DNA of 64,000 nt, taken from positions 372,001 through 436,000 of the forward strand of contig MKTZ01000011.1 of the NCBI GenBank assembly GCA_001898505.1, written 5' to 3'. The notes under the pieces were generated by a model. The model had not been told where the DNA came from and did no database searches. It saw only the letters and a program-made list of their open reading frames with translations. The position numbers and the translations under genes were made by a program. The stretch comes from Sphingobacteriales bacterium 50-39. GTDB taxonomy: Bacteria; Bacteroidota; Bacteroidia; Chitinophagales; Chitinophagaceae. Of this stretch, positions 40,353-49,767 are shown piece after piece. How positions within the stretch are numbered: the first letter of the stretch is position 1; each line of letters opens with the position of its first letter.

Positions 40353-43304
40353 ATGCAAAACATCTCCCGACAGGAATTTCTAAAGACCACCGCCATGGCC
40401 GGCGCCGCACTTATGCTTTCATCCCTCGAAAGCCTTGCCGACAGACTGCCCGATAAGAAACTAAAGATAGGGATCATCGGCTGCGGCAGTGTAAGCAATC
40501 GCTATATCCCTCATATAAAGACATCCCCGCTGCTGGAAATAGTGAGTCTCTGCGATATAAAATACGACAGGGCATTGCAGCAAAAAAAACAATACGAGCT
40601 GACGACCGCCCAGACCTACCCCGACATCGAAGCCATGTTAAAAGGCGTTCCGTTCGACATGCAGATAACCATCACCGATATGCAGGTCCATGGTGAGCTG
40701 AATAAAAAGGCATTGATGGCCGGTCGCCATGTATGGAGCGAAAAGCCCATGGCCAATACCTATGCCGAAGGCAAGGCACTCCTTGACCTGGCAAAGAGCA
40801 GGAACCTCCGCATCTGGGGCGCGCCCGCCGTAGTCAATAGCCCTCAGTTTGCCTTCATGAGCAAATGCATACAGGAAGGAAGACTTGGCCGCATTGCCAG
40901 CGCGCACGGACAATATGGGCATACCGGACCGACATGGAGCGCTTTCTTTTATGAGAAAGGTGGCGGCAGCATGCCCGACCTTGGCGTGTATAATATGGCC
41001 ACCCTCACCGGCCTCCTGGGTCCCGCAAAGAGCGTAATGGCTATGACCACCATCGTCAACCCCGAGCGTACCGTGGATGATAAAGGAAAGGTCAGGGTAG
41101 AGGCCGAGGACAATGCCCATCTACTCCTGGAACATGCGAACAACGTCATTTCCCATGTCATGTGCGGCTTTAATTATTTCGATCCGCATGGCCACGAAGC
41201 CAAAGGCCAGACCCTGCATTCCATACAGATCTACGGCGACAAAGGCAATATGCGTCTCATTGGCTATGACTGGGAACCCATGGGCGTCTATCTCGACGAC
41301 TCCTGGACCGAGCCCGCGAAGCTCTATCAGCCCGACACAGAGGGCTATCAATGGCAGGAAGGCGCTACAAAGATCGGCGAGTCGCTGGCAAAAAATATCG
41401 AACCCCGTATTGCCGTCGACCATGCCTTGCACGTGCTGGAGATCATCGAGTCTGCCAGAGCCTCTTCCGCCACCGGGAAAAAGATATCGCTGCAGTCCAC
41501 CTTCAAATGGCCTATGCTTATTCTCATTTGTTTGTTCATTAGTTTTTTTCAGGGACCAAAAGTCAGCGCCCAATCGCCAACCACCTCCTCCGCCCCTATA
41601 TCCGCAGCGACAGGCCCCTCGACCCCCTCATCCCCGGCCGCCCAGCACACCTACTGCAACCCGATGAACCTCGACTACGGTTATACGCCCATCCCCAACT
41701 TCAGCGAGTGGGGACGCCACCGCGCCACTGCCGACCCCGTCATCGTCAACTACAAAGGGGATTATTATCTTTTTAGCACCAACCAATGGGGTTATTGGTG
41801 GAGCAATGATCTGCTGAACTGGAAATTTATAGCCCGCAAGTTCCTCCGGCCCTGGAACCAGGGATATGACGAGTTGTGCGCCCCCGCCGTAGGCATCATC
41901 GGAGATACCATGATCGTCTTCGGCTCCACCTATACCCGCAACTTCACCATCTGGATGAGCACCGACCCCAAGGGAGATAAATGGAAACCCCTTGTGGACT
42001 CCTTTGACATCGGCGGATGGGACCCCGCCTTCTTCACCGATGACGACGGACGTATATTCATGTACAATGGCAGCAGCAATTCTTATCCCGTCTATGGCGT
42101 CGAGCTGGACCGTAAGACCTTCCAGCCCATGGGCACTCGCAAGGAGCTGTACCTCCTCCATCCCGACAAGTTCGGCTGGCAGCGCTTTGGCGAATATTAC
42201 GACAACACCTTCCTCGACCCCTTTATCGAAGGCTCGTGGATGACAAAGCACAACGGAAAATATTACCTGCAATACGGTGCACCCGGCACCGAGTTCTCCG
42301 GCTACGCAGATGGCGTAGTGGTGGGTGACGGCCCGTTAGGCCCTTTTGACCAGTCGCAGTCCGACCCCTTTTCCTTCCATCCGGGTGGATTTGCTCGAGG
42401 TGCGGGTCATGGCAGCACATTCATGGATAATGACAACCGTTATTGGCACATCTCCACCATCACTATCGCTGTCAAGAACAGCTTCGAGAGAAGACTGGGC
42501 CTCTGGCCAGCAGGATTTGACAAGGATGGGGTAATGTATATGAACTCCGTCTTTGGAGATTACCCGCATTATCTTCCTTCGGGCGAATTCACGGGATGGA
42601 TGCTCCTCAATTATAAGAAGCCCGTATCGGTATCCTCTACCTTGGGTAACGGCCATCCCGCCAACGACGCCGTAGACGAGGATATAAAGACCTATTGGAG
42701 CGCCGCCACAGGCGACAAGGGTGAATGGATACAGTCCGACCTCGGTCATCTCTCCACCGTCCATGCTATACAGATCAACTATGCCGACCAGGACGCAACC
42801 TTTCTTGGCAAGCAGACGAATATCTACCACCAGTACAAGCTCTATCATAGCACCGACGGAAAGAAATGGACCCTTCTGGTGGACAAGAGCCGGAACACTA
42901 CCGACATTCCTCATGAGTATGTAGAGCTGCCTGCGCCTGTACAGACCCGTTATATCCGGTTGGAAAATATCCATATGCCCTCCGGTAAGTTTGCCATCAG
43001 CGGCTTGCGTGTCTTTGGCAAAGGCAATGGCTCTCCCCCCGAAGCAGTGAAACAGTTCATCGTCCTGCGTACCGAGAAAGACAAACGCAGCGCCTGGATC
43101 AAATGGTCGCCGGTGGATAACGCATATGCGTATAATATTTACACAGGCACCGCACCCGACAAACTCTATACCTGTATCATGGTACAGGACGCCAACGAAT
43201 ATTATGATAAACTGATGGATAAGGATAAGCCCTATTATTTTTCCATCGAGGCTATCAACGAGAATGGCGTATCCGCCCGAACCAACACGATAAAAGTCGA
43301 CTAA
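40353..43304 (+). CDS. Gfo/Idh/MocA oxidoreductase fused to GH43-like hydrolase, F5/8-C and FN3 domains
   Basis: A 983-residue fusion. Residues 1-387 form an exported Gfo/Idh/MocA enzyme: a Tat-like start S-R-Q-E-F-L-K, the Rossmann G-x-G-x-x-S at 42-47 (I-G-C-G-S-V-S), and E130-K-P. This half ends in S-T-F-K-W-P, where free-standing relatives end. Met388 then opens a second signal peptide (M-L-I-L-I-C-L-F-I-S-F-F ... S-A-Q). After it come a five-bladed GH43-like domain (A-D-P-V-I-V, W-D-P-A-F-F, I-E-G-S-W), a discoidin/F5/8-C domain (about 745-885) and an FN3-like tail. Probably an in-frame fusion of two genes by loss of a stop codon. Confidence 0.85.
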   Translation: MQNISRQEFLKTTAMAGAALMLSSLESLADRLPDKKLKIGIIGCGSVSNRYIPHIKTSPLLEIVSLCDIKYDRALQQKKQYELTTAQTYPDIEAMLKGVPFDMQITITDMQVHGELNKKALMAGRHVWSEKPMANTYAEGKALLDLAKSRNLRIWGAPAVVNSPQFAFMSKCIQEGRLGRIASAHGQYGHTGPTWSAFFYEKGGGSMPDLGVYNMATLTGLLGPAKSVMAMTTIVNPERTVDDKGKVRVEAEDNAHLLLEHANNVISHVMCGFNYFDPHGHEAKGQTLHSIQIYGDKGNMRLIGYDWEPMGVYLDDSWTEPAKLYQPDTEGYQWQEGATKIGESLAKNIEPRIAVDHALHVLEIIESARASSATGKKISLQSTFKWPMLILICLFISFFQGPKVSAQSPTTSSAPISAATGPSTPSSPAAQHTYCNPMNLDYGYTPIPNFSEWGRHRATADPVIVNYKGDYYLFSTNQWGYWWSNDLLNWKFIARKFLRPWNQGYDELCAPAVGIIGDTMIVFGSTYTRNFTIWMSTDPKGDKWKPLVDSFDIGGWDPAFFTDDDGRIFMYNGSSNSYPVYGVELDRKTFQPMGTRKELYLLHPDKFGWQRFGEYYDNTFLDPFIEGSWMTKHNGKYYLQYGAPGTEFSGYADGVVVGDGPLGPFDQSQSDPFSFHPGGFARGAGHGSTFMDNDNRYWHISTITIAVKNSFERRLGLWPAGFDKDGVMYMNSVFGDYPHYLPSGEFTGWMLLNYKKPVSVSSTLGNGHPANDAVDEDIKTYWSAATGDKGEWIQSDLGHLSTVHAIQINYADQDATFLGKQTNIYHQYKLYHSTDGKKWTLLVDKSRNTTDIPHEYVELPAPVQTRYIRLENIHMPSGKFAISGLRVFGKGNGSPPEAVKQFIVLRTEKDKRSAWIKWSPVDNAYAYNIYTGTAPDKLYTCIMVQDANEYYDKLMDKDKPYYFSIEAINENGVSARTNTIKVD

Positions 43305-43322
43305 CTTAAAATAGATCTCATT

Positions 43323-45722
43323 ATGAAGAAGCTCTCTGTTCTTACAAGCGTATTGCTCATCACTGCCGCATCCTTTGCTCAGTCCCCGTCCGACGTGGCA
43401 TCTTCCGCCCGCCCGGCGCCGTCAGGAACTGCGCCCCGCCCCGGCAAATCTTCTTCGGCTGCCGCGACCACGTCCACCCGGAATGTTACCCCCACCGGCC
43501 CGGCCTCACCCGACCCCGCCATGAATACCTTCATCACCAACCTGATGTCCAAAATGACCCTGGATGAAAAGTTGGGTCAGCTGAACCTTCCCGGCGCGGG
43601 TGATATCACCACCGGTCAGGCGTCCAACTCCGACATCGCGGGAAAGATCAAAGCAGGCAAGGTTGGCGGACTCTTCAATATCAAGTCTGTCGCCAAGATC
43701 AGGGACGTGCAAAAGGTCGCCGTAGAACAAAGCCGGCTGAAGATACCCCTCATCTTCGGTATGGATGTGATCCACGGATATGAGACAGTGTTCCCCATTC
43801 CCCTGGGGCTTAGCTGTAGTTGGGATATGGATGCCGTAGAGAAGAGCGCCCGCATCGCCGCCACCGAAGCCAGTGCCGACGGCATATGCTGGACCTTCTC
43901 ACCCATGGTGGACATCGCCCGCGACCCACGCTGGGGACGCATCGCCGAAGGCAACGGAGAGGATCCCTACCTTGGCTCTATGATCGCCAGAGCAATGGTA
44001 AAAGGCTATCAGCGGGATCTCTCCGGCAACTCCGATATCATGGCTTGCGTAAAACACTATGCATTGTATGGAGCCGCCGAGGCCGGCAGAGATTATAACA
44101 CCACCGACATGAGCCATGTAAGGATGTTCAATGAATACCTTCCACCCTACAAGGCTGCGGTAGATGCAGGCGTAGGCAGCGTAATGGCTTCTTTTAATGA
44201 AGTGGACGGCATCCCCGCCACCGCCAATAAATTTTTGCAGACAGACGTGCTCCGCACCCGCTGGGGCTTTAAAGGATTCGTCGTCACCGACTATACAGGG
44301 ATCAATGAGATGATCGAGCATGGTTTGGGCGACCTGCAAACCGTCTCCGCGCTTGCATTAAAGGCCGGTATCGATATGGACATGGTAGGAGAGGGCTTTC
44401 TCACCACACTGAAGAAATCCCTCGCGGAAGGAAAGGTCACGCAAACCCAGATCGACGCCGCCTGCAGAAGGGTCCTCGAAGCTAAATACAAGCTCGGTCT
44501 TTTTAAAGACCCCTATAAGTATTGTGATGAAAAAAGAGCGGCAACGGAGATATTTACTAACGCCAACAGGCAGGAGGCTCGCAGGATCGCCGCGGACTGC
44601 TTTGTATTGTTAAAGAATCAGGGGAATGTCCTCCCGCTGAAGCGGGGCGGCACTATTGCCCTCGTAGGTCCTCTGGCGGACAATAAGGAGAATATGCCTG
44701 GCACCTGGAGTGTGGCGGCCGATTTCTCCAAGTCCATTTCTGTGCTGCAAGGATTGAAAGATATCGTGGGCAGCCAGGCAAAGATCGTCTATGCCCGTGG
44801 CTCCAACCTGGACGCCGACAGCGTATTTGAAGAAAGGGCCGGCATGTTTGGCAAATCCCTGAACAGGGATCACCGTCCTGCGGCAGACATCATACAGGAG
44901 GCCGTACAGACCGCCAGCCAGGCAGATGTCATCGTAGCAGCGCTGGGCGAGTCGGCAGAAATGACCGGAGAATCCAGCAGCCGCAGCTGGATCGGTATTC
45001 CCCAGGTACAGGAAGATTTGTTAAAGGCCTTGCTCAAGACCGGCAAGCCCGTAGTATTGGTATTGTTCACCGGTCGCCCGCTAACTATCAAATGGGAAAA
45101 TGACAATGTTCCCGCTATCCTCAATGTATGGTTTGGCGGCAGCGAAGCCGGTCACGCCATTGCCGATGTACTGTTCGGGGACGTGAATCCTTCCGGCAAG
45201 CTGAGTACTACCTGGCCGCAGAACGTAGGGCAGATACCTTTGTATTACAATCATAAGAACACCGGTCGCCCCCTGGCCGAAGGCGCATGGTTCCAGAAGT
45301 TCAGGTCCAACTACCTGGATGTCTCTAATGATCCCGTATATCCTTTCGGTTACGGACTAAGCTATGCTCATTTCACCTATGGGGACCTGATGCTGAGTAG
45401 CAAATCCTTAAAAGGCAATCAAAAGCTGACAGCCACCGTGACAGTGACCAATGATGGCAGGGTGGATGGAAAAGAGGTAGCGCAGCTCTATATACGCGAT
45501 CTTGTAGGCAGCATCACCCGCCCCGTAAAAGAGTTGAAAGGATTTCAGAAAATATTCCTCAAGGCGGGTGAATCAAAGAATGTTACCTTTACTATCTCCA
45601 CGGAAGACCTGAAGTTTTACAACGGCGATCTGAAGTATGACTGGGAGGCCGGCGATTTCGATATCATGGTAGGCGGCAATTCCAGGGATACAAAATCCGT
45701 GCGGATCAACTGGATAAAGTAG
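43323..45722 (+). CDS. GH3 beta-glucosidase
   Basis: A 799-residue secreted enzyme. The signal peptide ends at S-F-A-Q, followed by a Ser/Pro/Thr-rich spacer of about 55 residues. The GH3 N-terminal TIM-barrel has K-H-Y-A-L-Y-G and the nucleophile Asp323 in V-T-D-Y-T-G. The alpha/beta domain has G-E-S-A-E-M-T-G-E, and a fibronectin-III-like C-terminal domain follows. In beta-1,2-glucan loci the GH3 partner releases glucose from sophoro-oligosaccharides; that specificity is inferred from context. Confidence 0.92.
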   Translation: MKKLSVLTSVLLITAASFAQSPSDVASSARPAPSGTAPRPGKSSSAAATTSTRNVTPTGPASPDPAMNTFITNLMSKMTLDEKLGQLNLPGAGDITTGQASNSDIAGKIKAGKVGGLFNIKSVAKIRDVQKVAVEQSRLKIPLIFGMDVIHGYETVFPIPLGLSCSWDMDAVEKSARIAATEASADGICWTFSPMVDIARDPRWGRIAEGNGEDPYLGSMIARAMVKGYQRDLSGNSDIMACVKHYALYGAAEAGRDYNTTDMSHVRMFNEYLPPYKAAVDAGVGSVMASFNEVDGIPATANKFLQTDVLRTRWGFKGFVVTDYTGINEMIEHGLGDLQTVSALALKAGIDMDMVGEGFLTTLKKSLAEGKVTQTQIDAACRRVLEAKYKLGLFKDPYKYCDEKRAATEIFTNANRQEARRIAADCFVLLKNQGNVLPLKRGGTIALVGPLADNKENMPGTWSVAADFSKSISVLQGLKDIVGSQAKIVYARGSNLDADSVFEERAGMFGKSLNRDHRPAADIIQEAVQTASQADVIVAALGESAEMTGESSSRSWIGIPQVQEDLLKALLKTGKPVVLVLFTGRPLTIKWENDNVPAILNVWFGGSEAGHAIADVLFGDVNPSGKLSTTWPQNVGQIPLYYNHKNTGRPLAEGAWFQKFRSNYLDVSNDPVYPFGYGLSYAHFTYGDLMLSSKSLKGNQKLTATVTVTNDGRVDGKEVAQLYIRDLVGSITRPVKELKGFQKIFLKAGESKNVTFTISTEDLKFYNGDLKYDWEAGDFDIMVGGNSRDTKSVRINWIK

Positions 45723-45726
45723 CACT

Positions 45727-45744
45727 GGCGGGCGCGAGCCCGCC
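45727..45744. terminator. GC-rich hairpin after the GH3 gene
   Basis: GGCGGGC-GCGA-GCCCGCC stem, directly followed by a second small hairpin GGCCgaaGGCC. No T-tract, so termination is uncertain. Confidence 0.4.
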
Positions 45745-45776
45745 GGCCGAAGGCCAAACATCGAAATTATATTCGT

Positions 45777-46391
45777 ATGACAGGTATCAGGAACATCATT
45801 TTCGATCTGGGTGGCGTGATCATCAACCTGGATAATCAACGGACAGAAGATGCATTTACAGCCATGGGTGTAAAGCCTTTCCGGGAATATTTTGGTCATG
45901 GACACGCCTCCTCTTTCTTTTCGGATTATGAGGTGGGAGGCATCAGCGATCAGCAATTCGTCGATAAGATAAGAGGTCTGACAGGTGTCACCGCATCGGA
46001 TGAGGAGATCATCCGGGCCTGGAATGCTTTGCTGCTGGACTTCCCGCCAGAGCGTATACAGCTGCTAAAACAGCTCCGGAAGACCTATCGCATTTTTCTT
46101 TTTAGTAATACCAACTCCCTTCACTTGACTGCCCTGCAGCAGATTTACAGGAATACGTTTACCGATGGAGAGTTGGACGATCATTTTGAAAAGGCTTATT
46201 ACTCTCACACGCTGAAGATGCGTAAACCTGACACAGGTTCTTTCCAATATATATTAAAGGAAAATGAATTGAAGGGGGAAGAGACCCTTTTTGTAGACGA
46301 TGCGCTCGTCAATGTGGAAGGAGCCGAAAGGGCAGGACTCAAAGGCCTTTTTTTACGACCCGGCACGACCATTATGGATTTTCAGTGGTAG
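45777..46391 (+). CDS. HAD-superfamily phosphatase (YihX-like)
   Basis: A 204-residue HAD hydrolase. Motif I is D-L-G-G-V (nucleophile Asp), motif II is S-N-T-N, motif III is a Lys in M-R-K-P, and motif IV is V-D-D-A-L-V-N. It has a helical cap and resembles glucose-1-phosphate and related sugar-phosphatases. It may process sugar phosphates from the glucan locus, but it is separated by a hairpin and may be independent. Confidence 0.85.
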   Translation: MTGIRNIIFDLGGVIINLDNQRTEDAFTAMGVKPFREYFGHGHASSFFSDYEVGGISDQQFVDKIRGLTGVTASDEEIIRAWNALLLDFPPERIQLLKQLRKTYRIFLFSNTNSLHLTALQQIYRNTFTDGELDDHFEKAYYSHTLKMRKPDTGSFQYILKENELKGEETLFVDDALVNVEGAERAGLKGLFLRPGTTIMDFQW

Positions 46392-46503
46392 ATCCTGGCT
46401 CCCCGGAGTTCATCGTCATCCTGTCCCTGTCGCCTGTCAATCTATTCCCATACTGGTCAGCCGAATGGCCCGTCAATCCGTTCCTCCCTTGTCGACCCGT
46501 GGC

Positions 46504-46788
46504 CTACTTGATCTCCTCGAAATCGATATATTCTCCACCCTTGTCGTTGGAAGTTGGCTTTTTGGGCTGGGTCGATGCAGATGATCCGTAAGATTGTCTG
46601 CCATTAGTTTCCTGATTCCCATAGCTGCCCTGGAAAGGATCTTGCTGGTTATGCATTTCCTGCATATTCCGGAACTGCTGTCTCACCTGGCGGGTAGTCT
46701 TTGCAATAGGTACTACAAAATTGAAGACAAATCGGTACAGTACATAGAGTACGACCGCTAAAAAGAATATTTCTGATAAAGGCATCAT
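46504..46788 (-). CDS. DUF4834 family membrane protein
   Basis: A 94-residue protein with one N-terminal membrane helix (I-F-F-L-A-V-V-L-Y-V-L-Y) and a Gln/Asn/Ser-rich tail ending in G-G-E-Y-I-D-F-E-E, the signature of the Bacteroidetes DUF4834 family. Function unknown. It lies alone between the HAD gene and the next small gene. Confidence 0.8.
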   Translation of the reverse strand: MMPLSEIFFLAVVLYVLYRFVFNFVVPIAKTTRQVRQQFRNMQEMHNQQDPFQGSYGNQETNGRQSYGSSASTQPKKPTSNDKGGEYIDFEEIK

Positions 46789-46968
46789 GACAAGTTAAAA
46801 TTAATGGATCTAAACTTAATGGTTTCTTAAAACCCCACCGGGCGGCTCATTGCTCCGGGTATCCTGTTCCCTCGGCCATTCCGTTTCTGCTGCACCGTCC
46901 CGCTCCACCGGGCCATCCCTTTACAAGGCCGGCCCCTGGCCAAGTGACCAGCAATCTCCTTTCCCCGA

Positions 46969-47280
46969 TCACTTCCTGAACACTCTGTTAATCACCCAAT
47001 TAAGCCCATCTCCTAGTTTTTCGGCCAGCATATCCGCCAGTTTGGCCAGCACCTTTTGCAGTCGCTCGTTCTGCAGAAAGGGATCGATAATAGGATTGCC
47101 TGTGACGGTTTCACCCTCCACCCTTCTCGGTAACAGCGATCTGACAAATAATGTTCCCGAATGTTGTTGAAAATAAGTGAAATTATCATCCAGCTGACGC
47201 TCCAGACCCCTGGCTTTTTTTCGCAGCTTACGAATATCCTCTTCCAGACTGTCCAATGTACGGGATGCTTTTGATGCCAT
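46969..47280 (-). CDS. Hypothetical protein with N-terminal coiled coil
   Basis: A 103-residue basic/acidic helical protein (L-E-E-D-I-R-K-L-R-K-K-A-R-G-L-E-R-Q-L) followed by an amphipathic C terminus. No family recognised. It probably forms a unit with the holin-like gene at 47390, as similar pairs are seen in Bacteroidetes. Confidence 0.55.
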   Translation of the reverse strand: MASKASRTLDSLEEDIRKLRKKARGLERQLDDNFTYFQQHSGTLFVRSLLPRRVEGETVTGNPIIDPFLQNERLQKVLAKLADMLAEKLGDGLNWVINRVFRK

Positions 47281-47389
47281 ATAAAAGTTTTTTGTAGTCG
47301 TAACTGGCCTTTTAACTGCCGTTGGATTCTATACATCGCCATTGATCCCTTCTTGTCCATGCTCCAGCGGTTCTTCCCGGGCGGCCGGT

Positions 47390-47767
47390 TTAATCTTCTT
47401 CGGACCCGACGTTGTCTTCCTCTCTTGATCTTTGAATAATGCTTTGAACAACAGGGTCTACAAACAGCCGTTTCCTGAACAGCGCCAGCAGCACGAATAC
47501 TACTATCAACAGTAATGTTATCAGGCCGAACCCTTTCACATAGCTGCCTAACATACTGGAAAACCAGTAGCCAAGCATCAGCCCGCCAAAGATCACGATC
47601 AGGAAGGCCAGGAACAGTGAGACGATGATCCATGCAAAGTAACCCGCTGATTTGGAGAATATCCGAAGGCTTTGCAGCCGGTAGATCTCCATCCTTGTCT
47701 CGACATATTCTTTTAAGATCGTTTTGTTCTCCGAAATAAAGGAACCTAGGTTGTCAGGCTGGCTCAT
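47390..47767 (-). CDS. Holin-like membrane protein (phage holin 3_6 type)
   Basis: A 125-residue protein with a soluble N terminus, two membrane helices (Y-F-A-W-I-I-V-S-L-F-L-A and L-I-T-L-L-L-I-V-V-F-V-L-L) and an acidic tail, the layout of the Phage_holin_3_6/YqjE-like family. Despite the name, such proteins are widely chromosomal and need not lyse cells. Confidence 0.7.
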   Translation of the reverse strand: MSQPDNLGSFISENKTILKEYVETRMEIYRLQSLRIFSKSAGYFAWIIVSLFLAFLIVIFGGLMLGYWFSSMLGSYVKGFGLITLLLIVVFVLLALFRKRLFVDPVVQSIIQRSREEDNVGSEED

Positions 47768-47829
47768 ATTTTTTATTCTTTTTCTAAAAGTACGGTATAG
47801 AAAATATTTTCATGAAGCTTTTCCCTGGT

Positions 47830-47860
47830 TTTGGTGGAATTGTATTTAATTGTACATTTG
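47830..47860 (+). promoter_or_regulatory. rimP-nusA-infB promoter
   Basis: TTTG at 47830-47833, a 19-nt gap and TACATTTG at 47853-47860: an excellent Bacteroidetes promoter match. Transcription would start near 47867, giving a leader of about 127 nt. Confidence 0.75.
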
Positions 47861-47879
47861 CACAGATCAAAGAAGCATC

Positions 47880-47905
47880 AGAAGGGAACGGAAGCGTTCC
47901 CTTCT
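47880..47905 (+). other. Leader hairpin upstream of rimP
   Basis: AGAAGGGAACG-GAAG-CGTTCCCTTCT, a perfect 11-bp stem with a 4-nt loop about 13 nt after the predicted transcript start. No T-run follows. It may act as a 5' stabiliser or an attenuation/autoregulation structure. Confidence 0.5.
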
Positions 47906-47993
47906 TCAATTTAAAAGCGGGTCAGTGGCTCGCTGGCCGAAGGCCCCCCATTGGTCAAGAGCGGACCAGCCGTCCGCAGAAGTTCTAAGAGTT

Positions 47994-48461
47994 ATGGTGA
48001 ATGAAACTATCAAGGCGGTGGAAACTATGGTGCAGGCTCTTTTGGCCGACCAGTCGGATTTTTTCCTGGTAGAGGTGAGGATCAAGCCTACCAATAATGT
48101 AAAGGTCTTTCTGGATGGAGATAAAGGGATCTCGATAGAGACCTGCGTACGTTACAACCGCGCCTTATATAAGAAGTTGGAGGAGTCCGGTCTTTTTCCG
48201 GACGGTGATTTCTCCCTGGAAGTTTCCTCTCCGGGGTTGGACGAACCGCTAAAGCTGCTGCGTCAATACAAAAAGAACATTGGACGCCAGGTAGAGCTGG
48301 TCCTCCAGGACGGGTCTAAAAAAGAAGGGCGTTTACTGGAAGTGACGGAAGATGGTGTGATAGTCGAGGAGACAAAAGGTAAGAACAAAAAGAAAGAGGT
48401 GATCAATCATACTTTCTTATTCGATAACATAAAAACAACAAAAATTCAAGTAGTCTTTTAA
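47994..48461 (+). CDS. rimP: Ribosome maturation factor RimP
   Basis: A 155-residue assembly factor for the 30S subunit. The central motifs R-I-K-P-T-N-N-V-K-V-F-L-D and L-E-V-S-S-P-G-L-D-E-P-L are diagnostic, with an SH3-like C-terminal domain. The start at 47994 (M-V-N-E-T) is chosen; the frame upstream runs through leader sequence. First gene of the rimP-nusA-infB operon, 58 nt before nusA. Confidence 0.93.
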   Translation: MVNETIKAVETMVQALLADQSDFFLVEVRIKPTNNVKVFLDGDKGISIETCVRYNRALYKKLEESGLFPDGDFSLEVSSPGLDEPLKLLRQYKKNIGRQVELVLQDGSKKEGRLLEVTEDGVIVEETKGKNKKKEVINHTFLFDNIKTTKIQVVF

Positions 48462-48519
48462 CAGGACTCCTCCGCTCGGCGTTACCACGCCTCGCGAAGG
48501 ATCCAAAAATTACAGCGTT

Positions 48520-49767
48520 ATGGCCAGTATAAACTTGATCGAGGCGTTCCAGGACTTCAAAGAGGCCGAAAATATTGATCGGCCAACGATGATGAAAGTC
48601 GTTGAGGATGTGTTCAAAACTCTGCTGCGCAAGAAATATGGCAGCGACGATAATTTTGACGTGATTGTGAATGCGGAAAAAGGCGACCTGGAGATCATGC
48701 GCCGGCGTACCATTGTGGAAGACGGTGAAGTCAACGATCCACTGGCAGAGATCGCATACTCCGACGCAAGAAAAATTGAGCCCGACTATGAAGTAGGGGA
48801 AGAGCTGTATGAAGAGGTAGAGATCCTGGACTTCGGCCGTCGTGCTATCCTGGCCGCCAAACAGACACTGGCAAGCCGTATCGGCGATTTGAAAAAGAAT
48901 GTGCTGGTAAAGAAATACAACGAAAGGGTGGGAGAGATTGTCAGTGCGGAAGTATATCAGGTTTGGAAAAAGGAAATATTGCTTCTTGACGAAGAAGGCA
49001 GTGAGCTGATCCTTCCCAAATCCGAGCAGATACCGCAGGATTATTTCAAAAAAGGGGAGAATATCCGTGCTGTAGTGAAAAAGGTGGAGCTGAAGAACAA
49101 TACCCCGGTGATCATCCTGTCCAGGACCAGCCCCGACTTCCTGGCAAAATTATTGGAAATAGAGGTTCCTGAGATATTCGATGGGCTTATTGTTATCAAA
49201 AAGATCGTTCGCGAGCCGGGTGAAAGGGCCAAGGTGGCAGTGGAGTCCTACGACGATCGTATCGACCCTGTAGGCGCCTGCGTAGGTATGAAAGGAAGCC
49301 GTATCCATGGTATTGTCCGGGAGCTGAAGAACGAAAATATAGACGTGATCAACTGGACCAACAATGTCCAGCTCCTGATCCAGCGCTCTTTGACCCCGTC
49401 CAAAATTACCAATATGGAACTGGACAGCGAAAAGCAGCATGCAAATGTCTATCTTAAACCAGACCAGGTATCCCTGGCCATCGGCCGCAAGGGAGTTAAT
49501 ATCAAGCTGGCCCAGGAACTGACAGGATATACCATCGACGTATTCCGTGATAATGAAGGAGAACCGGAGGAATTTGATATCGACCTCGAAGAATTCAGCG
49601 ATGAAATAGAAACCTGGGTCATCGACGAGCTCAAACGCATTGGATGCGATACCGCCCGTAGTGTGCTCGATCTGACGGCCGATGAGCTGGAAAGGAGGAC
49701 CGATCTCGAGAAACAGACCATCGATGATGTAAGAAGGGTGCTGAAGGAAGAATTTGAAAAGGGTTAA
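48520..49767 (+). CDS. nusA: Transcription termination/antitermination factor NusA
   Basis: A 415-residue RNA polymerase-binding factor. It has the N-terminal RNAP-binding domain, an S1 domain, and two KH domains (V-G-A-C-V-G-M-K-G-S-R-I, L-A-I-G-R-K-G-V-N-I). It has a short acidic C terminus with a helix-hairpin-helix-like end in place of the E. coli AR repeats. It is flanked by rimP and infB as in most bacteria. Confidence 0.96.
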   Translation: MASINLIEAFQDFKEAENIDRPTMMKVVEDVFKTLLRKKYGSDDNFDVIVNAEKGDLEIMRRRTIVEDGEVNDPLAEIAYSDARKIEPDYEVGEELYEEVEILDFGRRAILAAKQTLASRIGDLKKNVLVKKYNERVGEIVSAEVYQVWKKEILLLDEEGSELILPKSEQIPQDYFKKGENIRAVVKKVELKNNTPVIILSRTSPDFLAKLLEIEVPEIFDGLIVIKKIVREPGERAKVAVESYDDRIDPVGACVGMKGSRIHGIVRELKNENIDVINWTNNVQLLIQRSLTPSKITNMELDSEKQHANVYLKPDQVSLAIGRKGVNIKLAQELTGYTIDVFRDNEGEPEEFDIDLEEFSDEIETWVIDELKRIGCDTARSVLDLTADELERRTDLEKQTIDDVRRVLKEEFEKG

